From NCBI RefSeq assembly GCF_014650755.1, contig NZ_BMVO01000022.1:1-64000 (forward strand): 64,000 nt of DNA. The letters run 5' to 3'. Within the stretch, counting starts at the first letter, position 1. Every line of letters starts with the position of its first letter. Positions 50,647-58,411 of the stretch are shown here, piece after piece. A program made the position numbers and the translations under genes. The notes under the pieces are model-generated. The model was not told the origin of the DNA. It saw nothing but the letters and a program-made list of their open reading frames with translations, and did no database searches. Origin of the DNA: Streptomyces chryseus. Its GTDB lineage: Bacteria; Actinomycetota; Actinomycetes; Streptomycetales; Streptomycetaceae.

Positions 50647-53123
50647 GAGCCGATCTGACGGTCGTCGTCCCCGCCTACAACGAGGAACGGCGCCTGGGCC
50701 CCACCCTGGACGCGATCCGCGCCCACCTGAACGCCAACCCCGGCCGTTGGGGCCGCTGGGAGCTGATCGTCGTCGACGACGGCTCCACGGACGGCACGGC
50801 CGACGCGGTACGGGCGGCCGCCGCCCGGGAGCCGCGCATCCTGCTGGTGGAGGCCGACGAGCGGGGCAACCGCGGCAAGGGCCATGCCCTGCGGCGCGGC
50901 GTCGCCTCGCGCGGCGCCCGGGTGCTCGTCACGGACGCGGACCTGGCCACCCCCATCGAGGAGCTCGACCGCCTCGACAAGGAGCTCTCCCAGGACGAGG
51001 AGGGCCTCGCCGCCGCCATAGGGTCGCGCGCGCACCCCGAGTCGTCCATCGACGTGCACCAGCGCCGCGTCCGCGAATGGCTCGGCCGGCTCGGCAACCG
51101 GCTCATACGGGCCGTCGCCGTGCCCGGCATACGGGACACCCAGTGCGGCTTCAAGCTCTTCGACGGCGCCAAGGCGCGGGCCGCCTTCGCCGACGCCCGG
51201 CTCGACGGGTGGGGGACGGACGTGGAGATCCTGCAGTTCTTCCGGCGGGCGGGCTGGCAGGTGGCCGAGGTCCCGGTCCGGTGGGCCCACCAGGCGGGCT
51301 CCAAGGTGAGACCGGTCGACTACTTCAAGGTGCTCGGCGAGCTGGTGAGGCTCAAGGCCCGCCGGGTGCGGCGCGTCGACCTGGCCGTCGCCGCCCTCTT
51401 CCTCCTCGCCTCCGTACTGCTCTACAAGGGCCTGTGGGCGGACCTGGACCACCGCTACCTCGCCGACTCGGGGCAGGACCAGAACCAGTGGGAGTGGTTC
51501 TTCGCGGTCACCGCCGACAACGTGACCCACCTGCGCAACCCGTTCTTCACGACCGCGCAGAACCATCCCGACGGCGTGAACCTCATGGCGAACACCGTCA
51601 TGCTCGGCCTGTCCGTGCCGTTCGTCCCCGTGACGCTGGCCTTCGGGCCGACCACGACCTGGGCGCTCGTCCTGACCTGCGGCCTCGCCGCCACCGCCGT
51701 CGCCTGGTACTGGCTGCTCGCGAAGCGGCTGGTGAGGAGCCGCTGGGCGGCGGCCACCGGGGCCGCGCTGTGCGCCTTCGCGCCGCCGATGATCTCGCAC
51801 GCCACCGCCCACCCGAACTTCGCCGTGCTCTTCATGATCCCGGTGATCCTCGACCGGGCCCTGCGGCTCTGCGAGGGCGGCGGCGGGGGCGGGGGCGAGG
51901 GCCACAGCGCGGGCCGGGGCGCGGGCGACGGGAAGCGGGTCGTACGGGACGGGGTGCTGCTGGGCCTGTTCGCGACGTACCAGATCTTCCTCGGCGAGGA
52001 GCCGCTCCTCCTCGCCGCGATGGGCATGCTGCTCTTCGCCGGGTTCTACGCCCTCGCGCACCGCGAAGCGGCCCGCGCGGCGTGGCGGCCCCTGCTCAAG
52101 GGGCTCGGGGTGGCGGCCGCCGTGTGCGTGCCGCTGGTCGCCTTCCCGCTGTACTGGCAGTTCTTCGGTCCGCAGAGCTACCACAGCGTCCTGCACGGCG
52201 ACAACGCCGGCAACAGCCCGCTCGCCTTCCTGGAGTTCTCCGGCCGCGCGCTGCTCGGCGACGAGGCGCGGGCCGATCCGCTCGCCATGAACCGCACCGA
52301 GCAGAACGCCTTCTTCGGCTGGCCGCTGGCGGGGCTGGCGTTCGCCCTCGCGCTGGCGCTGTGGCGGCGTCCCCTGGTCAAGGCGCTCACCTTCACGGGC
52401 CTCGCGGCGGCGCTGCTGTCGCTCGGCCCGAGGTTCCGCGTCCCGTACACCGAGGTGATCCTGCCGGGACCGTGGCGGGCGCTCGCGCACCAGCCGCTCT
52501 TCGAGTCGGTCATCGAATCGCGGGTGGCGATGATCTGCGCCCCGGTGCTCGGGATCCTGGTGGCCCTGGGGGTGGACGGCGTCCGTACCTCCCCCGACCG
52601 CCTCGCGCGCACCCTCGGACTCACCGCGGTCGGCCTCGCGCTGCTGCCGATCGTCCCCACGCCGATGCCGGTGCGGGAGCGCCCCGACGTTCCCGCCTTC
52701 ATCACCGAGGGGACGTGGAGGCGGTACGTCGCCGAGGGCGAATCGGTGGTTCCCGTACCGCTCCCGGACGCCGGCAACGCGGAGGCGCTGCACTGGCAGT
52801 CCGCCACGAAGCCCGATTTCGCGGTCCCCGGCGGATACTTCAACGGCCCCTGGGGCCCGGACCGCATCGGCATCTACGGCGCCTCCCCCCGCCACACCTC
52901 GAACCTCCTGCGCGACATCCGCTACGGCGCCGCGATCCCCGCGATCGGCCCCGAGTGGCGGGCCCAGGCACGCGCCGACCTGGCGTTCTGGCGGGCGGGC
53001 GTGGTGGTGCTCGCCCCGCAGGACAACGCCGAGGCGCTGCGCGACGCCGTGTCGCGGCTGCTCGGGCAGCCGGGCGAGCGGGCCGGCGGGGCCTGGGTCT
53101 GGGACGTCGGCGACGCGCGGTGA
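50643..53123 (+). CDS. Fused GT2 glycosyltransferase and multi-span membrane protein
   Basis: A protein of 826 residues. Residues 1-~245 are a dolichyl-phosphate-mannose/glucose-synthase-like GT2 domain (VVVPAYNEERRLG, VVDDGSTDGT, VTDADLATP, DTQCGFKLFDG). From ~245 a second part with about 11 membrane spans begins (VDLAVAALFLLASVLLYKGL), with an extracytoplasmic loop containing DQNQWEWFFA as in GT-C-like or YfhO-type proteins. The C-terminal ~150 residues look soluble. It may charge a polyprenyl carrier and transfer the sugar outside. The start GTG overlaps the GntR stop. Confidence 0.87.
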   Translation: MRADLTVVVPAYNEERRLGPTLDAIRAHLNANPGRWGRWELIVVDDGSTDGTADAVRAAAAREPRILLVEADERGNRGKGHALRRGVASRGARVLVTDADLATPIEELDRLDKELSQDEEGLAAAIGSRAHPESSIDVHQRRVREWLGRLGNRLIRAVAVPGIRDTQCGFKLFDGAKARAAFADARLDGWGTDVEILQFFRRAGWQVAEVPVRWAHQAGSKVRPVDYFKVLGELVRLKARRVRRVDLAVAALFLLASVLLYKGLWADLDHRYLADSGQDQNQWEWFFAVTADNVTHLRNPFFTTAQNHPDGVNLMANTVMLGLSVPFVPVTLAFGPTTTWALVLTCGLAATAVAWYWLLAKRLVRSRWAAATGAALCAFAPPMISHATAHPNFAVLFMIPVILDRALRLCEGGGGGGGEGHSAGRGAGDGKRVVRDGVLLGLFATYQIFLGEEPLLLAAMGMLLFAGFYALAHREAARAAWRPLLKGLGVAAAVCVPLVAFPLYWQFFGPQSYHSVLHGDNAGNSPLAFLEFSGRALLGDEARADPLAMNRTEQNAFFGWPLAGLAFALALALWRRPLVKALTFTGLAAALLSLGPRFRVPYTEVILPGPWRALAHQPLFESVIESRVAMICAPVLGILVALGVDGVRTSPDRLARTLGLTAVGLALLPIVPTPMPVRERPDVPAFITEGTWRRYVAEGESVVPVPLPDAGNAEALHWQSATKPDFAVPGGYFNGPWGPDRIGIYGASPRHTSNLLRDIRYGAAIPAIGPEWRAQARADLAFWRAGVVVLAPQDNAEALRDAVSRLLGQPGERAGGAWVWDVGDAR

Positions 53124-53217
53124 CGAAACCGGGGCGTGTACGCCAACTGTGCGCGGCGACTTGGTAGCACTACGCTTCCTGGACTGTCGCACGAACCCAG
53201 TGGAGAGCGAGCCGTAC

Positions 53218-53868
53218 GTGGCCTGTGACCTGTGGCTGGTCCCCCTCGTCGATGTGCTGTGCCACAGCCCCGACAATCCCTTCGCCGAAGAGATCGCGTC
53301 GTACGACAAGGCCCTCACCGAGGCGGGCCTGCCGACCGTCCCCGTCTTCGCCTACATGCCGGGCCTGTCGGGCGATGTCGCGCCGGTGGCCGGCTTCGAC
53401 TACGACGCGCTGCACTTCCTGCGGCGCGCGTACCTCCTCCAGCTCTGCGGCCTGGAGGTGACGCCGGTCGACGCCCTCGGCGGCGACTACGAGCAGCTCC
53501 TGGAGATGTTCGAGTCGACGGCCCAGCAGTCGCACCTGGTCTGGCACTACGACCACGCGGGCGCGTACGTGCCCGTGGACTACGCGGCGCCCCTGTCCAA
53601 CGAGGAACTCCTCGCGGGCGGCGGCCCGCTGGGCTCCACGCAGGGCCTGCTGCGGGAGCTGGAGTTCGTCGCCCCCTCGATCGGCATCGACCCGGCGAAC
53701 CCGCCCTCGGCGCCCCGCCCGCCCGAGCGTCCGACCACCCTGGAGGAGCCGGCCGACGCTCTTCCGTACGACGAGAATCCCTTCGCCCGCGAACGCCACG
53801 TCTGGCTGGGCCTGCACGCGGCGGCGACCCGGAGCCTCGGCCAAGGCTCCATGATCATCTTCAGCTGA
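53218..53868 (+). CDS. Hypothetical protein, actinomycete-specific
   Basis: A soluble protein of 216 residues with no signal peptide or membrane span. Recognisable stretches include LWLVPLVDVLCHSPDNPFAE, HFLRRAYLLQLCGL and HLVWHYDHAGAYVPVDY; Trp/Tyr-rich segments suggest a compact enzyme-like fold, but I know no family. The GTG at 53218 has GGAGAG about 10 nt upstream and gives the conserved-looking start ACDLWLVPL. The last ~50 residues are Pro-rich. It converges on the SLATT-like gene. Confidence 0.7.
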   Translation: MACDLWLVPLVDVLCHSPDNPFAEEIASYDKALTEAGLPTVPVFAYMPGLSGDVAPVAGFDYDALHFLRRAYLLQLCGLEVTPVDALGGDYEQLLEMFESTAQQSHLVWHYDHAGAYVPVDYAAPLSNEELLAGGGPLGSTQGLLRELEFVAPSIGIDPANPPSAPRPPERPTTLEEPADALPYDENPFARERHVWLGLHAAATRSLGQGSMIIFS

Positions 53869-53905
53869 CCGCGGCCGTGCCCCACCGGCCCGGCGCGCCA
53901 CCGCC

Positions 53906-54661
53906 TCAGCGGGGCGACTCGGGTGGCCGCTGCCGAGGCATGCTCGGCCGTGCTCCCGGATGCGGCGGATACCGTCCGGACGGCGACGCGCCGCCGTCCG
54001 GACGGGCCGAACCCGGCCCGCCCGCCGACTGCATCACCAGCGGCGCGGGCCCCGCCCGGAACTCGACCATCCAGTCCGCCGTCTCCGACCGCACCAGCTC
54101 CGAGATGTCCTCCGAGAACCGCCGGAGGATGCCCAGGCAGCGCTCGGCCGCCTCGCTGGCCGTGCCCTCGGTGGGCCCGAGCATCTCCCGTACGCTCTCC
54201 GACGCCCAGTCGAACTGGAGCGCCTGCAGCCGCCGCTGCACCGCCTGCGCCGCGGCCACGTCCCGCATCCAGCCCGACGTGAGCCCGAAGTACCGGTCGC
54301 AGGCCAGGCACGCGGCCCCCAGCAGCAGCGGCAGGTAGCCCCAGCCCGCGGCGCCGTCCACCGCCCCCGCCAGGTCGACGAGCGGCAGCGCGGCCCCGAC
54401 GATCACGCCGCCGGCCGTGCCCGCGCGCAGGACGCGGGCAGCGCGGCGCTTGCGGGCCCGGTCGGCGAGGTACCAGTCGGCGGTGTGCAGCGCGCCCGCC
54501 TCGACCCAGCGGTAGAGCTCGTCGAGACGCTCCGCCGGCTCGCCCCAGTCGCCGAGCGGAAACGGCCTCCCGGTCAGATCGTCCTCGTCCGGCGACTGCT
54601 CGGTCGCACCCCCGCCCTCCTTCCGGGCGGGCCCCTCGGGCTGCATCTCCGGCTGGCTCAC
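53906..54661 (-). CDS. SLATT-like two-span membrane protein
   Basis: A protein of 251 residues. After an acidic N-terminus, helices at ~45-75 lead to two closely spaced membrane spans (residues ~80-120, AGTAGGVIVGAALPLVDLAG and GAAGWGYLPLLLGAACLACD), then long helices with RYFGLTSGWMRDVAAAQAVQRRLQALQFDW, an arrangement like SLATT (SMODS/SLOG-associated two-TM) effectors. The tail is Pro/Gly-rich. No SMODS or SLOG partner is adjacent. GAGGAG precedes the GTG. The family call is from pattern memory, so moderate. Confidence 0.65.
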   Translation of the reverse strand: MSQPEMQPEGPARKEGGGATEQSPDEDDLTGRPFPLGDWGEPAERLDELYRWVEAGALHTADWYLADRARKRRAARVLRAGTAGGVIVGAALPLVDLAGAVDGAAGWGYLPLLLGAACLACDRYFGLTSGWMRDVAAAQAVQRRLQALQFDWASESVREMLGPTEGTASEAAERCLGILRRFSEDISELVRSETADWMVEFRAGPAPLVMQSAGGPGSARPDGGASPSGRYPPHPGARPSMPRQRPPESPR

Positions 54662-54708
54662 CGGGCACTCCTCTGCGCTTGCGCTCTGAACGTGACATTG
54701 CGAGTACT

Positions 54709-54728
54709 GGTGCGACGTGGTGCGACGT
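54709..54728. repeat. Ten-bp direct repeat upstream of SLATT-like gene
   Basis: GGTGCGACGT is repeated back to back at 54709-54718 and 54719-54728. It lies in the divergent intergenic region (54662-54945), which also holds a TAGGCT -10-like box for ybaB at 54899-54904. Confidence 0.6.
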
Positions 54729-54945
54729 GCTGTGACGCAGTGCATACGCATGCCCTTCCTACCGCCGAATGGTGGGCCGTGGGGCCGCAGTCCCGGCATT
54801 TACGGCCACAAGCGCGCCGTGGTCAGGTAGAGGCGGCCGTAGGTCTCACTCGAAAGAGTCGCTCCGTACGCCGTGGGCGCGGCGCCCGGCGAACACGTAG
54901 GCTCGGCATACCGAAACAATCGTCGTCGAAGTGCCAGGAGTGACC

Positions 54946-55281
54946 GTGATTCCCGGTGGTGGCCAGCCCAACATGCAGCAGCTGCTTCAGCAGGCCCAGA
55001 AGATGCAGCAGGACCTCGCCAAGGCGCAGGAGGAACTCGCCAGGACCGACGTCGACGGCCAGGCCGGCGGCGGCCTGGTGAAGGCGACCGTCAACGGCTC
55101 CGGCGAGCTCCGCGGACTGGTGATCGACCCGAAGGCGGTCGACCCGGAGGACACCGAGACGCTCGCGGACCTGATCGTCGCCGCCGTCCAGGCCGCGAAC
55201 GAGAACGCGCAGCAGCTCCAGCAGGAGAAGCTCGGCCCGCTCGCCCAGGGGCTCGGCGGCATGCCGGGGCTGCCCTTCTAA
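54946..55281 (+). CDS. ybaB: Nucleoid-associated protein YbaB/EbfC
   Basis: A protein of 111 residues. It has the YbaB pattern: Gln-rich amphipathic helix (NMQQLLQQAQKMQQDLAKAQ), the strand VKATVNGSGELRGLVIDP and a C-terminal helix (ADLIVAAVQAANENAQQLQQ). The homodimer binds DNA. The GTG at 54946 is chosen because AGGAG lies 7 nt upstream; a GTG at 54931 is the alternative. It precedes recR, as in most bacteria. Confidence 0.93.
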   Translation: MIPGGGQPNMQQLLQQAQKMQQDLAKAQEELARTDVDGQAGGGLVKATVNGSGELRGLVIDPKAVDPEDTETLADLIVAAVQAANENAQQLQQEKLGPLAQGLGGMPGLPF

Positions 55282-55344
55282 GGCGGCCCCGCAGCAACTA
55301 CCGTACGTACCAGGCAGGACCGGCAGGGCAAGGAAGGCAATCCG

Positions 55345-55944
55345 TTGTACGAAGGCGTGGTCCAGGACCTCATCGACGAGTTGGGCAGGCTGCCCGGCGT
55401 CGGTCCCAAGAGCGCGCAGCGGATCGCCTTCCACATCCTCCAGGCCGAGCCGACCGATGTACGCCGCCTCGCCCATGCCCTCCTGGAGGTCAAGGACAAG
55501 GTCCGCTTCTGCGCGGTGTGCGGCAACGTCGCGCAGGAGGAGCAGTGCGGGATCTGCCGTGACCCGCGCCGCGACCTGGCGGTCATCTGCGTCGTCGAAG
55601 AGCCCAAGGATGTCGTCGCGGTCGAGCGGACACGGGAGTTCCGTGGCCGCTACCACGTGCTCGGCGGGGCCATCAGCCCCATCGAGGGCGTCGGCCCCGA
55701 CGACCTGCGGATCCGCGAGCTGCTCGCGCGCCTCGCGGACGGTGCCGTCACCGAACTGATCCTGGCCACTGATCCGAACCTCGAGGGCGAGGCCACCGCC
55801 ACGTACCTCGCCCGGATGATCAAGCCGATGGGTCTGCGGGTGACACGCCTGGCCAGTGGACTCCCCGTCGGGGGAGATCTTGAGTACGCCGACGAGGTCA
55901 CGCTGGGCCGTGCCTTCGAGGGGAGACGATTGCTCGATGTCTGA
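55345..55944 (+). CDS. recR: Recombination protein RecR
   Basis: A protein of 199 residues. Helix-hairpin-helix (ELGRLPGVGPKSAQRIAFHI), Cys4 zinc finger (CAVCGNVAQEEQCGIC) and Toprim domain (VVEEPKDVVAVERTREF, ATDPNLEGEATATYLAR) are complete. It acts with RecF/RecO in gap repair. It starts at TTG, with AAGGAAGG about 7 nt upstream. It overlaps the next gene by 8 bp. Confidence 0.96.
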   Translation: MYEGVVQDLIDELGRLPGVGPKSAQRIAFHILQAEPTDVRRLAHALLEVKDKVRFCAVCGNVAQEEQCGICRDPRRDLAVICVVEEPKDVVAVERTREFRGRYHVLGGAISPIEGVGPDDLRIRELLARLADGAVTELILATDPNLEGEATATYLARMIKPMGLRVTRLASGLPVGGDLEYADEVTLGRAFEGRRLLDV

Positions 55945-56605
55945 CGCCAACGCAAAGCTGCTGCACGCGGTCGCGCAGGATCCGGACGATTTCGCGGTCC
56001 AGATCGCCGACCAGATCGAGAGCTTCATCGTCGCCGTCACGGAAGTGGCCAAGGGGGACGAGCCGGACAGCGCCGTCCCGTTCCTGCTCCTGGAGGTCTC
56101 CCAGCTGCTCCTCGCGGGAGGCAGGCTCGGCGCGCACGAGGACATCATTCCCGACGAGCGCTACGAGCCGGACCTCGGCGCGGAGCCCGACCCGGACGAC
56201 CTGCGGCAACGTTTCGCCGTCATGCTCGACCCCATCGACGTGTACTCCGAGGTGTTCGACCCGTACGAGCCGCGCAAGGCGCCCGTCCCCTGCCGCATCT
56301 CGGACGACCTGGCCGACGTCATCACGGACCTGCGCCACGGCCTGGCCCACTACCGGGCGGGCCGCACCACCGAAGCGCTGTGGTGGTGGCAGTTCTCGTA
56401 CTTCTCCAACTGGGGCTCCACCGCCTCGGCCTGCCTGCGCGCCCTCCAGTCCCTGGTGGCGCACGTCCGCCTCGACCAGCCGCTCCAGGAGCTGGACGGC
56501 CTCGACACGGACGAGGACCTCGGCGAGGAGGACCTGGAGGCGGAGGCCGGCAGGGTCATGGCCGAGGAACTGGCGGGCCCGCTGGGCCTGCGCACGGCCA
56601 CCTGA
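55937..56605 (+). CDS. DUF5063 family protein
   Basis: An acidic soluble protein of 222 residues, mostly helical, with FAVQIADQIESFIVAVTEVA, PFLLLEVSQLLLAGGRL and DVITDLRHGLAHYRAGRTTEALWWWQFSY as conserved stretches. The function is unknown. It overlaps recR by 8 bp, so it is likely co-translated; a link to recombination is only suggested by that position. A strong hairpin terminator follows. Confidence 0.8.
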   Translation: MSDANAKLLHAVAQDPDDFAVQIADQIESFIVAVTEVAKGDEPDSAVPFLLLEVSQLLLAGGRLGAHEDIIPDERYEPDLGAEPDPDDLRQRFAVMLDPIDVYSEVFDPYEPRKAPVPCRISDDLADVITDLRHGLAHYRAGRTTEALWWWQFSYFSNWGSTASACLRALQSLVAHVRLDQPLQELDGLDTDEDLGEEDLEAEAGRVMAEELAGPLGLRTAT

Positions 56606-56615
56606 GCGGCCCGCG

Positions 56616-56651
56616 CCCCGAGCCGGCCAGGTGCTCCCGGCCGGCTCGGGG
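56616..56651. terminator. Bidirectional terminator hairpin
   Basis: Perfect 13-bp arms (56616-56628/56639-56651) with a 10-nt loop, between convergent genes. Confidence 0.85.
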
Positions 56652-56669
56652 ACCGGGCCCGAGCGCGGT

Positions 56670-58139
56670 CTAGTTCTTCGACAGGGCCCGCGTCACCCCG
56701 GCGAGCACGGCGGTGGTCAGCACCCAGCCGATCGCCACGAAGGCGTACGCCAGCCACTGGGCGTCCCCGCCCGCCCAGTGCCAGGCGCCGCGCTGCCCGA
56801 GGCCGCCGACGGGGATCAGCAGGTCGAGCGAGTACACGAAGGCGTTGAACGGCGGCCCTTCGCCGGGCTTGACGGGCGTCGGCGTCAGCCCGCGGAACAC
56901 CAGCGTGCCCAGGGTGGTGAGCGCGGCGAGCCACACCCCCGCCAGCCACGGCCGGTAGCCGTAGCCCACGGTGACGTCCAGCAGGCCGCCCCACACGCGT
57001 CCCACCACGCTCGTCGCCGTCCGGCGGCGGTGGCGCTGCTTGTGCAGCAGGACGCGGCGGGCGTGGTCGTCGTGGCCTATGCGCCGGTAGTACGACGCGA
57101 GCTGCTCGTACGGCTGGGGCGTGTAGTCGCGGTCCCGCTGGAACCACAGCAGCCGCTGCGCCGGTGCGACGCCGCCGGGCATCGCGTCCTCGTCGTCGAA
57201 CCGCACGGAGTCGTACACGAAGCCGTCGAGCCGCAGGACCGGCGGCCAGGTGCGCCGGTCGTCGACGACACCCGCGGCGCGGGCGTTGCGCAGGTCCACC
57301 CGGCCGCCCGGCGGGGCGGCGAAACGCAGGTCGAGGTCGGCCGTCCGCATGCCGACGCAGACCAGCGAAGTGTTCTCCCCGGCCAGGTCCGCCCCCTCGA
57401 ACGACAGCAGGTCCGCGACCTGGGCGCCGCGCAGCCGGACCTTGCCGTCGGCGGTGAATCCGCGCGAGAGCCGCACCGTGCTGACGGCCATGCTGTCCCC
57501 GCTGAGCGCCACGCCCTCCGGGTTCTCCAGCCGCGCGCCCCGCAGGAACAGGCCGCCGTTCAGCTGCGCCCCCGGCAGCTGCACCGCGCCCCGCGCGTGG
57601 AACCCGTTCTCGCCGTACAGCGCTCCGTCCAGCACCATGCCGCCGCCGGACAGCGCGATGCCGCCGGGCGCCGAGAGGGTCGCCCCGGTCAGCAGCAGCT
57701 CACCGCTCACGTGCGCGTGGATGAGCTGGACGGCTAACCGGTCGGCGCTCCCCTCCACGACGGAGCCGCGCAGCGTCAGCCGGCCGCCGATGCGGGCGCT
57801 GGGCGCCCGGAAGCCGGGCAGCCGGCTGTCCACGATGCCCACGGCCAGGGTGGAGGCCGCTTCGAGGCTGATGTCCTCCTCCAGCACGCACTCCCTGAGG
57901 CGGAACAGGTGCCGGATCTCCGCCCCGTCGAGCACGATCCGGCCCGTGATCCGCGCGCCGGTGAGCCGGAGGGCGGGCACGGCTCCGGACGGCTCGGCGT
58001 TCTGGCCGAGCAGCAGGGCGACGACCACGGCCGCCCGGACCGTGCGCTCCTCGCCGCCGCGCAGGTCGGCCTCCCGCCCCTCGGGGAAGGCGTCCCACAA
58101 CTGGCGCTCGGGCGGGGTCAGTTCCTCGTATGACAGCAC
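56670..58139 (-). CDS. Membrane protein with long beta-repeat domain
   Basis: A protein of 489 residues. Residues ~45-305 consist of short beta-strand repeats (LTGARITGRIVLDGAEI, RIGGRLTLRGSVVEG, LLTGATLSAPGG, LRGAQVADLLSFEGADLAG), a solenoid like pentapeptide or right-handed helix proteins. A linker with YEQLASYYRRIGHDDHARRVL leads to about three membrane spans at the end. It is often annotated as an oxidoreductase in Streptomyces, but no redox motif is visible. The GTG at 58139 is preferred because TACCCT (58146-58151) starts 12 bp upstream on this strand; it is predicted leaderless. Confidence 0.75.
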   Translation of the reverse strand: MLSYEELTPPERQLWDAFPEGREADLRGGEERTVRAAVVVALLLGQNAEPSGAVPALRLTGARITGRIVLDGAEIRHLFRLRECVLEEDISLEAASTLAVGIVDSRLPGFRAPSARIGGRLTLRGSVVEGSADRLAVQLIHAHVSGELLLTGATLSAPGGIALSGGGMVLDGALYGENGFHARGAVQLPGAQLNGGLFLRGARLENPEGVALSGDSMAVSTVRLSRGFTADGKVRLRGAQVADLLSFEGADLAGENTSLVCVGMRTADLDLRFAAPPGGRVDLRNARAAGVVDDRRTWPPVLRLDGFVYDSVRFDDEDAMPGGVAPAQRLLWFQRDRDYTPQPYEQLASYYRRIGHDDHARRVLLHKQRHRRRTATSVVGRVWGGLLDVTVGYGYRPWLAGVWLAALTTLGTLVFRGLTPTPVKPGEGPPFNAFVYSLDLLIPVGGLGQRGAWHWAGGDAQWLAYAFVAIGWVLTTAVLAGVTRALSKN

Positions 58140-58145
58140 GGGTGC

Positions 58146-58151
58146 AGGGTA
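58146..58151 (-). promoter_or_regulatory. -10 box of leaderless transcript (beta-repeat membrane protein)
   Basis: TACCCT on the minus strand lies 6 bp before the GTG at 58139, the typical leaderless spacing. Confidence 0.45.
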
Positions 58152-58251
58152 CGGGCGGGCGGACGCGGACAGCGCTCGTACGGTCACCGCGGTACGCCGC
58201 GAGCGGGTCGCCACCCGGCGGCGGTCGTGTGAGCCGGGACACCTTTCGCGT

Positions 58252-58277
58252 ACCCCTGCCCGTCGCCGGGCAGGGGT
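58252..58277. promoter_or_regulatory. Hairpin in divergent region upstream of ask
   Basis: Perfect 11-bp arms (58252-58262/58267-58277) with a 4-nt loop, in the 272 bp between the divergent repeat-protein and aspartokinase genes. It may insulate the two promoters. TAAACT (58371-58376) is a likely -10 for ask. Confidence 0.5.
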
Positions 58278-58411
58278 CCCCGTCGAGCGGGCAGGACCTG
58301 CCGACGTGACCGGATCATGAGCGGGACATCTCACGATGTGGTATCGCGTGGGCAGGCCCCGTCCGCTCGGTAAACTGAGCCGACCGCAGTAATGACTAAC
58401 GAGGAGCGCAC

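Noticed and set aside
49911..53318. A 1135-codon open frame on the minus strand
   Set aside because: It is antisense to the GntR and GT2-fusion genes, low complexity and without domains.
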